A stretch of DNA of 6,767 bases, from contig JAATGK010000018.1 of the NCBI GenBank assembly GCA_015654715.1, positions 1 through 6,767 of the forward strand. Reading direction: 5' to 3'. The stretch is from Alphaproteobacteria bacterium (lineage in GTDB: Bacteria > Pseudomonadota > Alphaproteobacteria > Micropepsales > Micropepsaceae). This document shows positions 1-5,027 of the stretch, piece after piece. The position numbers and the translations under genes are program-made. A model generated the notes under the pieces. It saw only the letters and a program-made list of their open reading frames with translations. It was not told the DNA's origin and searched no databases. Each line of letters begins with the position of its first letter. Position 1 is the first letter of the stretch.

Positions 1-128
1 AGAATGAAGACAAACGGCAGCAGGCGCTTGATCGAGCGGGGGTCGATGTCGGTCTGATCCGGCACATCCCGGCCAGCCCGGAGCCGCGACCAATATCCCA
101 CCAGCAAATGGCTGTTCTTATGTTTCAT
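1..128 (-). CDS. PAS-domain protein, PAS_5-like (5' end only, truncated by window edge)
   Basis: The minus strand opens with ATG at 128-126 and stays open for 42 codons to the window edge. The visible protein begins MKHKNSHLLVGYW and continues with an arginine/glycine-rich turn (SRLRAGRDVPD), then DIDPRSIKRLLPFVF. The order 'tyrosine-tryptophan, arginine-rich turn, D-x-x-D-I-D-P, leucine-proline-phenylalanine' is what I know from the start of alphaproteobacterial PAS_5 sensor-like proteins, whose ligand and output are mostly unknown. A purine-rich AGAAGG lies 9 nt upstream of the ATG and supports this start. An 8-bp perfect inverted repeat (153-174) sits about 25 nt upstream. The rhomboid gene is upstream on the same strand, about 180 bp away across a palindromic repeat, so co-transcription is uncertain. 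The family call rests on 42 residues only. Confidence 0.65.
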   Translation of the reverse strand, partial: MKHKNSHLLVGYWSRLRAGRDVPDQTDIDPRSIKRLLPFVFI

Positions 129-152
129 AACCTGATGCCTTCTTCGGAGCGG

Positions 153-174
153 GCTGTTCCCAGTTCGGAACAGC
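153..174. promoter_or_regulatory. 8-bp perfect inverted repeat upstream of the PAS-protein gene
   Basis: GCTGTTCC (153-160) and GGAACAGC (167-174) are perfect reverse complements separated by 6 nt. The repeat lies 25 nt upstream of the minus-strand start codon at 128. It could be a binding site for a dimeric regulator or a small 5'-leader hairpin. I see no good -35/-10 pair next to it, so its function is inference. Confidence 0.35.
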
Positions 175-211
175 ATCTCGCCGCTCGGGAAGGCACTCAG
201 CGAAAGCCGTG

Positions 212-304
212 CCATCCTTCGAGACACTCGCTGCGCTCGCTCCTCAGGTGAGGACGGGTTCATCCCTCATCCTGAGGAGGCCGCAAAGCGGCCGTCTCGA
301 AGGC
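212..304. repeat. Intergenic mosaic palindromic repeat
   Basis: The outer arms CCTTCGAGAC (216-225) and GTCTCGAAGG (294-303) are perfect reverse complements. Inside are CCTCAGGTGAGG on the left and CCTCATCCTGAGG on the right, plus a hairpin GGCCGC-AAA-GCGGCC at 279-293. The wording 'ccttcgagac…gctgcgctcgctcctcag…cctcatcctgagga' is, from memory, typical of short palindromic elements found in many copies between genes of Bradyrhizobium-like and other alphaproteobacteria. The right edge touches the stop codon of the rhomboid gene (305-307, minus strand), so the element is probably transcribed as the 3' end of that mRNA and may stabilise or end it. There is no T-tract. Confidence 0.75.
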
Positions 305-1012
305 TCAGTTGCTCCACGGCCCGCGGGTGATTTTCGGGCCGAAGAACGGCACGGCGGCGGATTTGAAGAATGGCGTCAGTGCGATGCCGGCCGCGAAACC
401 GCCGACATGGGCCCACCACGCCACCCCGGAGGTATCAGGGCCGGTGAGCGACAAAAGCTGCATGGCGAACCACACTCCAACCACCCATACCGCGTTGATC
501 CGGAAGGGATAAAGGATGATCAGCAGCGGCACCAGAACGGTCACCCGGGCGCGCGGATAGATCAGCATATAAGCGCCCAAAACGCCCGAAATGGCGCCCG
601 ATGCGCCGACCATGGGACGGGTCGAAGACGGGTCCATGAACGCCATGGTGAGCGCCGCCGCCGCGCCGCAGAGCAGGAAGAAGACGAGGAAGCGCACCCG
701 CCCCATGGCGTCTTCGATGTTGTTCCCGAAAATCCACAGATACAGCATGTTGCCGGCCAGATGCAGCAGGCCGCCGTGCAGGAAAATCGAGGTAAAGATC
801 GACAGCAGCGCCGGCACCGCCGGAATGCCGCTGGCCTCGAATTGGGGCGACATCAGGCTCGACGGCGTGAAGCCGTAGTGCAGCAGGAAATCGCCGTAGG
901 CATCGCCCTGAAGATGGAACTGCCAAGCATAGACGCCGCAGCACACCAGGATCAGCGCGCCGGTCACAAAAGGCGTCAGCCGTGTGGGATTGTCGTCCGA
1001 GATCGGGATCAT
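305..1012 (-). CDS. Rhomboid family intramembrane serine protease
   Basis: This 235-residue polytopic inner-membrane protease would cut transmembrane substrates within the bilayer using a Ser-His dyad. The signature elements are all present: H84-x-x-x-N88 in the second hydrophobic segment (HLAGNMLYLWIFGNN), the nucleophile S138 in GASGAISG, and H202 in AHVGGFAAG, with the glycine-rich packing usual for the family. Hydrophobic segments lie at about 15-32, 65-100, 106-126, 135-152, 157-170, 174-190 and 197-216. I chose the start at 1012 (MIPISDDNPTR) because alphaproteobacterial rhomboids typically begin this way and a GGGGA stretch lies just upstream. A start at 1066 would add 18 Gly/Pro/Arg-rich residues that look untranslated. 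Substrates cannot be inferred. The stop codon abuts the palindromic repeat. Confidence 0.9.
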   Translation of the reverse strand: MIPISDDNPTRLTPFVTGALILVCCGVYAWQFHLQGDAYGDFLLHYGFTPSSLMSPQFEASGIPAVPALLSIFTSIFLHGGLLHLAGNMLYLWIFGNNIEDAMGRVRFLVFFLLCGAAAALTMAFMDPSSTRPMVGASGAISGVLGAYMLIYPRARVTVLVPLLIILYPFRINAVWVVGVWFAMQLLSLTGPDTSGVAWWAHVGGFAAGIALTPFFKSAAVPFFGPKITRGPWSN

Positions 1013-1135
1013 GCCGCGTCCCCCGCCCGGGCCCGGCCGGATGGTGTCCCGATTTGAACCGCCCAATGCGGCTTTCGCAAGACGGGAAGTGGCACGGATT
1101 GTGAAGCGAGGACGGCAATCATTTCGTGGTTCCAG

Positions 1136-1155
1136 GTCCCGGCAGGGGCCGGGAC
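1136..1155 (+). promoter_or_regulatory. Leader hairpin just upstream of the hexapeptide-repeat protein gene
   Basis: GTCCCGGC (1136-1143) and GCCGGGAC (1148-1155) form a perfect 8-bp GC-rich stem with a 4-nt loop AGGG. It ends 4 nt before the Shine-Dalgarno AAGGAG (1160-1165). Such a stem in the mRNA leader could stabilise the transcript or modulate ribosome access; that role is inference. No convincing -35/-10 pair is visible in 1067-1135. Confidence 0.4.
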
Positions 1156-1172
1156 TGCCAAGGAGCTATAGC

Positions 1173-2207
1173 ATGTCGCCCAGGCCTTTGAAGATCGCAG
1201 CCGCGATGCTGGTTTCCAGCGCCCTTACGCTCGTGCAAGTGGCGGAGGCCTGCAACGCGGGCTCGAACGGCGGCGGCAAAGGCAACCATCCGGGCGGCCG
1301 CCCCACCCCGGTCAGTTGCCCGCAATCGGGCGGCGGCGTCACCATCAACAAACCGGTGACCATCAACAAGTCGATCAATATCAACAAGCCGGTGACGATC
1401 GACAAGTCGATCAACATCTATAAGCCGGTCACCATCGACAAATCGATCAACATCGACAAGAACATCAATATCGATAAGTCGGTCAACATCACCAAAAACA
1501 TCGACGCCTCGAAGAACATCAATATCGACAAGACCATCATCATCAATAAGGGCGGCTCCTCGTCGGCGGAAGCCTCGGCCTGGGCGTCCGCCTGGGCGAG
1601 TGCCAGCGCGAGTTCGAGCGCCAGCGCCAGTGTCGGCAATATCGTGATCTACTCGGGCTACAACGAATACGTCACCGTCAACAACAAGATCGGCGGCGGC
1701 GGCGAGATCGGCGCGGCAGCAATCGGCACCGTGCATACGGGCGGCGCTTGCGAGATGGCCGATGCCACCGTGATCAAGGCGGTGCATGCGGTGTGCGTGT
1801 CGCCCGACGGGCGCGAATTCCCCGACTCGCACATGACCGAACAGACCTGGATCGATTCGGGCTTCGAAGGCGAAGTGCTGCGCTGCATTCCCGGCGCCCA
1901 TTTGAAGGTTGCCCTCGGCGACGTGTCGCAGTCCGATCAGGGCATGGCCGGCACCTTTGCCAGCGGCGCCAGCCTTGAATGCGCCTCGAATGAAGCCTTG
2001 CGCCACTTCAAGGACGGCATGCTAAAATGCACACCCAAAGTCCCAGTCAAGGACTGCACCGAGCGCACCAATTTGCGCCGCTGGGGTACCGGCGACCTCT
2101 TCTTCAGCTTCCGCACCAAAGTCTGCACGCCGAAGACGGCCGCCGCCGTCAGCCGCGAACTCGAACTCAGCGGCATGAGCCTGACCGGCGGCGTCGGCGA
2201 TCAGTAA
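1173..2207 (+). CDS. Exported protein with 12 hexapeptide repeats, Ala/Ser-rich linker and Cys-containing C-terminal domain (function unknown)
   Basis: I do not recognise a named family. The 344-residue protein starts at an ATG 7 nt after a strong AAGGAG (1160-1165); the longer frame upstream to 984 overlaps the rhomboid gene and lacks a comparable ribosome site. Residues 1-26 form a Sec signal peptide ending A-E-A before C27. Residues 56-127 are twelve gapless hexads of the form [VI]-[TN]-I-[ND]-K-x: Lys at position 5 is invariant, position 1 is always Val/Ile, and position 3 is Ile in all but one. Residues 128-153 are Ala/Ser-rich with two A-W-A motifs. The C-terminal domain holds Cys 193, 208, 238, 270, 286, 295 and 318, perhaps disulfide-bonded in the periplasm or outside. 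The tail ends in ELSGMSLTGG. Alternating beta-branched residues suggest a beta-solenoid or fibre; adhesin, matrix or surface roles are possible but unproven. Confidence 0.85.
   Translation: MSPRPLKIAAAMLVSSALTLVQVAEACNAGSNGGGKGNHPGGRPTPVSCPQSGGGVTINKPVTINKSININKPVTIDKSINIYKPVTIDKSINIDKNINIDKSVNITKNIDASKNINIDKTIIINKGGSSSAEASAWASAWASASASSSASASVGNIVIYSGYNEYVTVNNKIGGGGEIGAAAIGTVHTGGACEMADATVIKAVHAVCVSPDGREFPDSHMTEQTWIDSGFEGEVLRCIPGAHLKVALGDVSQSDQGMAGTFASGASLECASNEALRHFKDGMLKCTPKVPVKDCTERTNLRRWGTGDLFFSFRTKVCTPKTAAAVSRELELSGMSLTGGVGDQ
1338..1553 (+). repeat. Tandem 18-bp (paired as 36-bp) coding repeats: twelve hexapeptide units
   Basis: Twelve consecutive 18-bp units encode residues 56-127 without a gap. 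Higher-order 36-bp units are visible from 1350. The copies beginning at 1350, 1386 and 1422 each encode K-P-V-T-I-[ND]-K-S-I-N-I-x and differ mainly at synonymous third positions (gtg/gtc, acg/acc, aag/aaa). Later units drift, and the unit reading I-D-A-S-K-N is the only one without Ile at position 3. The pattern indicates expansion by tandem duplication followed by selection on the protein. It is not a CRISPR array: there are no spacers and it sits inside an open frame. Confidence 0.9.
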
Positions 2208-2215
2208 GCCGCCCT

Positions 2216-2383
2216 TGTCATCCCGGACGCGCCCGCCAAGGTCTTTCCGCCCGGTTGATAGGCGCGATCCGGGACCTACTCAGACGTTAGGCAGATTTCG
2301 GAGTGGGTCCCGGCTTTGCGCGCTGCCAAGACCGATCCGCCATGCCTGAAGGCGCGGTGCGGCAGCGCTTGGCCGGGATGACA
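2216..2383. repeat. Intergenic palindromic element with 11-bp terminal inverted repeats
   Basis: TGTCATCCCGG (2216-2226) is the exact reverse complement of CCGGGATGACA (2373-2383). Inside, CCGGGACCTACT (2269-2280) pairs with AGTGGGTCCCGG (2302-2313) with one mismatch. The element therefore looks like two inverted copies of a 'gtcatcccgg…ccgggacc' unit facing each other. This wording is, from memory, common between genes in Hyphomicrobiales and related alphaproteobacteria. It begins 8 nt after the stop codon of the hexapeptide-repeat protein gene, so it probably forms the 3' end of that transcript. No protein-coding content or T-tract is seen. Confidence 0.75.
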
Positions 2384-2535
2384 ACGCATTTACACGCAAC
2401 ACAGCAGCTCACCACTTGAGCAACCAGACGAGACTCAACACTCTAAGGCGGCCTGCGACAGCAGGAAATTTGCGGCGGCGGCGTCCTCAAACGTCCCCAC
2501 AGTGGGAGATTCCGTAAGGAAGGGAAACGAGGACT
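2384..2535 (+). other. Intergenic leader of the esterase gene, no clear promoter
   Basis: This 152-bp stretch carries the upstream region of the esterase gene. It ends in two purine-rich stretches, AAGGAAGGGA (2515-2524) and GAGG (2529-2532). They can serve the adjacent ATG codons at 2536 and 2539; GAGG is better spaced from the second. A TTGAGC-like box is present but has no matching -10, so I do not call a promoter. Apart from this I see no gene or structured element. Confidence 0.4.
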
Positions 2536-3972
2536 ATGATGCATTCTTTTTTGCGCCTATGTCGCAACAAGAAGGCGGTGCTCCGATTGGCCGGCGTGTT
2601 TGTGCTGGCCGTCGCACTGACGCCGAGCAGCGGCGCGACCGATTACTTCAAGAATTCGAAGGTGCCGGGGCTGCCGACCCGGCCGCTGTCGCAAACACCG
2701 GAAGCCATCAAGCTGCGCGCCGACAACGAAGCCGAGCATCAGCGCGAGATGCGGTTGGTGCACATCAAGAAGTTACGTCCGGAACGTAACGGCACCGACC
2801 CGACGTCGCCGCTGGCCACCAATTATGACCAGAGCCTGGCCAATCCCTATCCGCGCCGGCCCGACATCCTCAAGCGCACCAACGGTCAGGAAACCACCAC
2901 CGCGAAAGAATGGTGGACGTTGCGCCGGCCGGAATTGATCAAGATCTACAATGATGTCGTCTACGGCCGCACGCCGAAACACATTCCCAAGGTGACGTGG
3001 ACGGTGACGGCGACGCATGAAGACACCATCGGCGGTATCAAGGTTGTGACCAAGGATCTGGTCGGCCATGTCGACAATTCCGCCGCGCCTTCGATCCATG
3101 TCGATATCAAGGCCGAAGAGACGCTGCCGGCGGGCGTCCAGGGCCACGTCCCGATGATTATTGAACTCGGCTATCTCGGCCGTCCGCCCTTCCAGGCGCC
3201 GCCGGAACCGGGCCCGGATTGGAAAACCCAGATCCTGCAGCTCGGCTGGGGCTTCACGATCTACGACCCGACCACCGTGCAGGCCGATAACGCCGCGGGC
3301 CTGAAAGAGGGAATCATCGGGCTCGTCAACAAGGGCAAGCCGCGGTCGGTGAACGATTGGGGCGGGCTGAAGGCCTGGGCCTGGGGTGCCAGCCGGGTGC
3401 TCGACACTATCGCCGCCGATCCCCATGTCGCCAGCGATGAAATCGGCATTGCCGGCCATTCCCGTTTCGGCGCCGCCTCGCTGGTGACCGAAGTTTATGA
3501 TCCCCGGGTCGCCATCGGCTACATCAGCTCAGGCGGCGCGCGCCTCAACCGGCGCAATTACGGCCAACCGATCGAAAACATGGCCGACGCCGAGCAGTTC
3601 AATTGGATGGCGGCCACGTACATGAAGTTCGCGGCCGATCCCTTGACCGCCAATGATCTGCCGGTCGATGGCGACGATTTCCTGGCACTGGTTGCCCCGC
3701 GTCCGGTGTTCATCAGCGTCGGTTCGGCCGAGGCTGGAGATGGCTGGGCCGATCCGGAAGGCACCTTCATGGCGGTCCAGGATGCCAGTGCGGCTTGGCG
3801 CCTGCTCGGCAAACAGGGCGCCTTCGGTCCGGACGATAAGATGCCGCCGGTGAATACGGCGGTGATTGGCGGCGATCTCGGCTTCCGCCAGCACGCCTTC
3901 GGCCACACCCAGACCCCGAACTGGCCGACCTTCCTGCAGTTCGCGCAGAAGTACCTGCACGTCAAAGAGTAA
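2536..3972 (+). CDS. Exported alpha/beta hydrolase, glucuronoyl methylesterase-like (CE15-type)
   Basis: A 478-residue secreted esterase. Residues 1 to about 34 form a Sec signal peptide (basic start, hydrophobic core LAGVFVLAVAL, likely cut after SSGA). The nucleophile elbow is G307-H-S309-R-F-G312, matching the G-x-S-R-x-G of carbohydrate esterase family 15. Next come LNRRNYGQPIENM and, further on, LPVDGDDFLALVAPRPVFI, then D402-G-W-A-D-P-E-G and a C-terminal H457-T-Q-T-P-N-W, the usual places of the acid and the catalytic histidine. CE15 enzymes cut the ester between lignin alcohols and 4-O-methyl-glucuronic acid on xylan; activity on that substrate here is inference. The acidic residue some bacterial CE15s carry shortly after the nucleophile is not evident (the stretch reads YISSGGARL), so E399 or D402 may serve. 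Start 2536 and 2539 are both possible. A terminator follows. Confidence 0.8.
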   Translation: MMHSFLRLCRNKKAVLRLAGVFVLAVALTPSSGATDYFKNSKVPGLPTRPLSQTPEAIKLRADNEAEHQREMRLVHIKKLRPERNGTDPTSPLATNYDQSLANPYPRRPDILKRTNGQETTTAKEWWTLRRPELIKIYNDVVYGRTPKHIPKVTWTVTATHEDTIGGIKVVTKDLVGHVDNSAAPSIHVDIKAEETLPAGVQGHVPMIIELGYLGRPPFQAPPEPGPDWKTQILQLGWGFTIYDPTTVQADNAAGLKEGIIGLVNKGKPRSVNDWGGLKAWAWGASRVLDTIAADPHVASDEIGIAGHSRFGAASLVTEVYDPRVAIGYISSGGARLNRRNYGQPIENMADAEQFNWMAATYMKFAADPLTANDLPVDGDDFLALVAPRPVFISVGSAEAGDGWADPEGTFMAVQDASAAWRLLGKQGAFGPDDKMPPVNTAVIGGDLGFRQHAFGHTQTPNWPTFLQFAQKYLHVKE

Positions 3973-3976
3973 CGCA

Positions 3977-4015
3977 CGCGAACTCTCCGACATGAGCCTG
4001 ACCGGGGGAGCGATC
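3977..4015 (+). pseudogene. Remnant encoding a copy of the C-terminal tail of the 1173-2207 protein
   Basis: Five bases after the esterase stop, in a different frame, codons from 3977 read R-E-L-S-D-M-S-L-T-G-G-A-I. The tail of the hexapeptide-repeat protein (2154-2204) reads R-E-L-E-L-S-G-M-S-L-T-G-G-V-G. At DNA level CATGAGCCTGACCGG is identical at 2174-2188 and 3991-4005, and CGCGAACTC at 2154-2162 and 3977-3985, with a 6-base (two-codon) length difference between them. One serine uses TCC here and AGC there. It lacks a start or ribosome site of its own and runs into the terminator. A gene remnant is my preferred reading; a short shared DNA motif or chance remains possible. Confidence 0.4.
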
Positions 4016-4040
4016 GACAAGACCATCGCTCCCCATTTTC
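4005..4040 (+). terminator. Intrinsic terminator after the esterase gene
   Basis: GGGGAGCGAT (4005-4014) and ATCGCTCCCC (4025-4034) form a perfect 10-bp stem with a 10-nt loop, followed by ATTTTC (4035-4040). It lies 33 nt after the esterase stop and ends that transcription unit before the toxin–antitoxin operon. Confidence 0.85.
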
Positions 4041-4096
4041 CTCGGCGCGCCGTCTGTGCGGATGGGACGAGAACGTTTGCGCCCGCACGGATTTCG

Positions 4097-4118
4097 GGAC
4101 AATATTCTCGTATTGTTC
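4097..4118. promoter_or_regulatory. Candidate operator/promoter of the toxin–antitoxin operon
   Basis: An AT-rich imperfect palindrome centred on CAATA-TTCTCG-TATTG (4100-4115), extended by GGA and TTCC flanks, lies 40-60 nt upstream of the toxin start. Type II antitoxins of the HTH class commonly bind such palindromes over their own promoter. A weak TTGCGC (4077-4082) with 17-nt spacing to CAATAT (4100-4105) could be the promoter that the palindrome overlaps. Assignment is by position and symmetry only. Confidence 0.4.
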
Positions 4119-4157
4119 CGTTGAGCCTTCCTTGACGAACTACGGGATTTCCGTATC

Positions 4158-4502
4158 ATGCAAACGGTCGTGGAGACGACGGCCTTTCAGCGCTCGGCGG
4201 CGCGGGCGGGCATGTCGGCTAAGGAGGTCGATGACCTGATCGTATTCCTGGCCGCGGTGCCCGATGCGGGCGACGAGATCGTCGGGACGGGTGGCTGCCG
4301 GAAGCTACGAGTGGCAGGACGCGGCAAGGGCAAGAGCGGCGGGTATCGCGTGATCACGTTTTTCACGGGACCGTTCATACCGGTGTTTTTGGTCTACGCT
4401 TATTCCAAATCGGACAAGGCGGATCTGGATGGTTCGGAACGGGCCTATTTAAAGAAGCTAGGCAAAGTGCTGATCGATAGCTTGAAGCCTAAGCAGTGGT
4501 GA
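4158..4502 (+). CDS. Type II toxin, RelE/ParE superfamily (HigB-like)
   Basis: A 114-residue small basic protein of the RelE/ParE fold; members of this branch are mRNA endonucleases acting at the ribosome and are neutralised by a partner antitoxin. Diagnostic stretches are F10 in a polar N-terminal helix, G43-T-G-G-C-R-K49-L-R51 and G58-K-S-G-G-Y-R64-V-I in the central sheet, and F77-L-V-Y80-A-Y-S-K84 followed by an acidic D-L-D-G-S-E-R helix. The conserved basic residues (R48, K49, R51, K59, R64) and K84 are the expected RNA-contacting or catalytic set. The ATG at 4158 is kept because the first 15 residues match the family start, although the ribosome site is poor. The toxin precedes and overlaps its antitoxin, the order seen in HigBA-type modules. 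No frameshift is visible, so it looks intact. Confidence 0.88.
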   Translation: MQTVVETTAFQRSAARAGMSAKEVDDLIVFLAAVPDAGDEIVGTGGCRKLRVAGRGKGKSGGYRVITFFTGPFIPVFLVYAYSKSDKADLDGSERAYLKKLGKVLIDSLKPKQW

Positions 4503-4819
4503 CGACCGTGAAGAAGAAAACCAAGAAGAATCACCTGTTCGAAGGCATCAAGCAGGGCCTCGAAGAAGCGCTCGCTTTTGCCAATGGAACCGCCGATCTC
4601 TCGCAATATAAGATTCACGTTCCCGAAGAGCTCGACGTGAAGGCGATCCGCAAGGCGACCGGTCTTACCCAGCAGGCGTTCGCCATGCGGTTCGGTTTCA
4701 ACCTCGCCCGCCTGCGCGACCTTGAGCAAAAGCGCACCCAGCCGGATTCGGCGATCCGCGCCTACCTCACCGTGATTCGCAAAGACCCCGAGGCAGTGAA
4801 AAAAGCCCTGGCGGCTTGA
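4499..4819 (+). CDS. HTH (XRE-type) antitoxin, HigA-like
   Basis: A 106-residue partner of the preceding toxin. Its N-terminal part is lysine-rich and helical (KKKTKKNHLFEGIKQGLEEAL). The middle resembles the short linker that wraps the toxin in related families (Y-K-I-H-V-P-E-E-L-D-V). The C-terminal half is an XRE helix-turn-helix reading IRKATGLTQQAFAMRFG, then N-L-A-R-L-R-D-L-E-Q-K-R-T-Q-P-D, the usual HigA pattern; it would bind its own operator together with the toxin. The start is a GTG: 4499 gives a GTGA overlap of 4 bases with the toxin stop, while GTG at 4496 or 4508 is also in frame. The overlap implies translational coupling. The upstream palindrome at 4097-4118 is a plausible autoregulatory target. 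Confidence 0.87.
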   Translation: MTTVKKKTKKNHLFEGIKQGLEEALAFANGTADLSQYKIHVPEELDVKAIRKATGLTQQAFAMRFGFNLARLRDLEQKRTQPDSAIRAYLTVIRKDPEAVKKALAA

Positions 4820-5027
4820 CGCATTTGCGAACCTTTCGCACGGCCAAATGCTCTAACCGCCTGTTTTGTTCCCCTTTTGCACACTTGGCCGCGCCCCCTT
4901 GCGCTGTGCGGGAGGTTTGCCCATTTTTCGTATATCCGGAGCGGTGCGTTCGCGGCCTCGTAAGGGCCCAAAAACGGGCCTCAACAGGCCTGAGGCGTCA
5001 TGAAACAGGAATCTCGCGCCAGCGACC
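4820..5027. other. Intergenic region with overlapping alternative hairpins, otherwise unexplained
   Basis: No supported gene lies between the antitoxin stop and the rplU promoter. Frames open here are short and lack family features. At 4965-4996 two mutually exclusive stems are possible: GGCCC (4965-4969) with GGGCC (4976-4980), or GCCTCA (4978-4983) with TGAGGC (4991-4996). Neither has a T-tract, so I do not call a terminator. The first 100 bases are somewhat T-rich (CTGTTTTGTTCCCCTTTTG) relative to the neighbours. Confidence 0.4.

Noticed and set aside
209..1057. Long plus-strand open frame (282 codons) opposite the rhomboid gene
   Set aside because: It is rich in Arg, His and Gln with no domain pattern, and lies antisense to a gene with clear catalytic motifs; it is a GC-rich shadow frame.
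1013..1066. Longer rhomboid start at 1066
   Set aside because: The added 18 residues are Gly/Pro/Arg-rich and unlike the family; the MIPISDDNP start at 1012 fits known rhomboids.
984..1172. N-terminal extension of the hexapeptide-repeat protein to 984
   Set aside because: It would overlap the rhomboid gene start, lacks a ribosome site, and would bury the signal peptide 63 residues inside the protein.
1239..1253. Lipoprotein signal (Cys right after the signal peptide)
   Set aside because: Residues before C27 are A-E-A, with no Leu/Val/Ile at -3, so it does not match a lipobox. Ordinary signal peptidase I cleavage is more likely.
1338..1553. CRISPR array
   Set aside because: Repeats are contiguous 18-bp coding units without unique spacers, and the frame is open throughout.
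1119..2006. Minus-strand open frame (295 codons) with D-V-D-R-L-V-D-type repeats
   Set aside because: Its repeats are the antisense reading of the hexapeptide array. The plus strand has the signal peptide and strong ribosome site.
2773..3459. Minus-strand open frame (228 codons) within the esterase gene
   Set aside because: Antisense shadow of the esterase coding sequence; no recognisable domain and no ribosome site.
4132..4159. TTGACG/TATCAT as the toxin promoter
   Set aside because: Although the boxes look good with a 16-nt spacer, the -10 would overlap the ATG and put the transcript start inside the gene, while the family-like N-terminus argues for translation from 4158.
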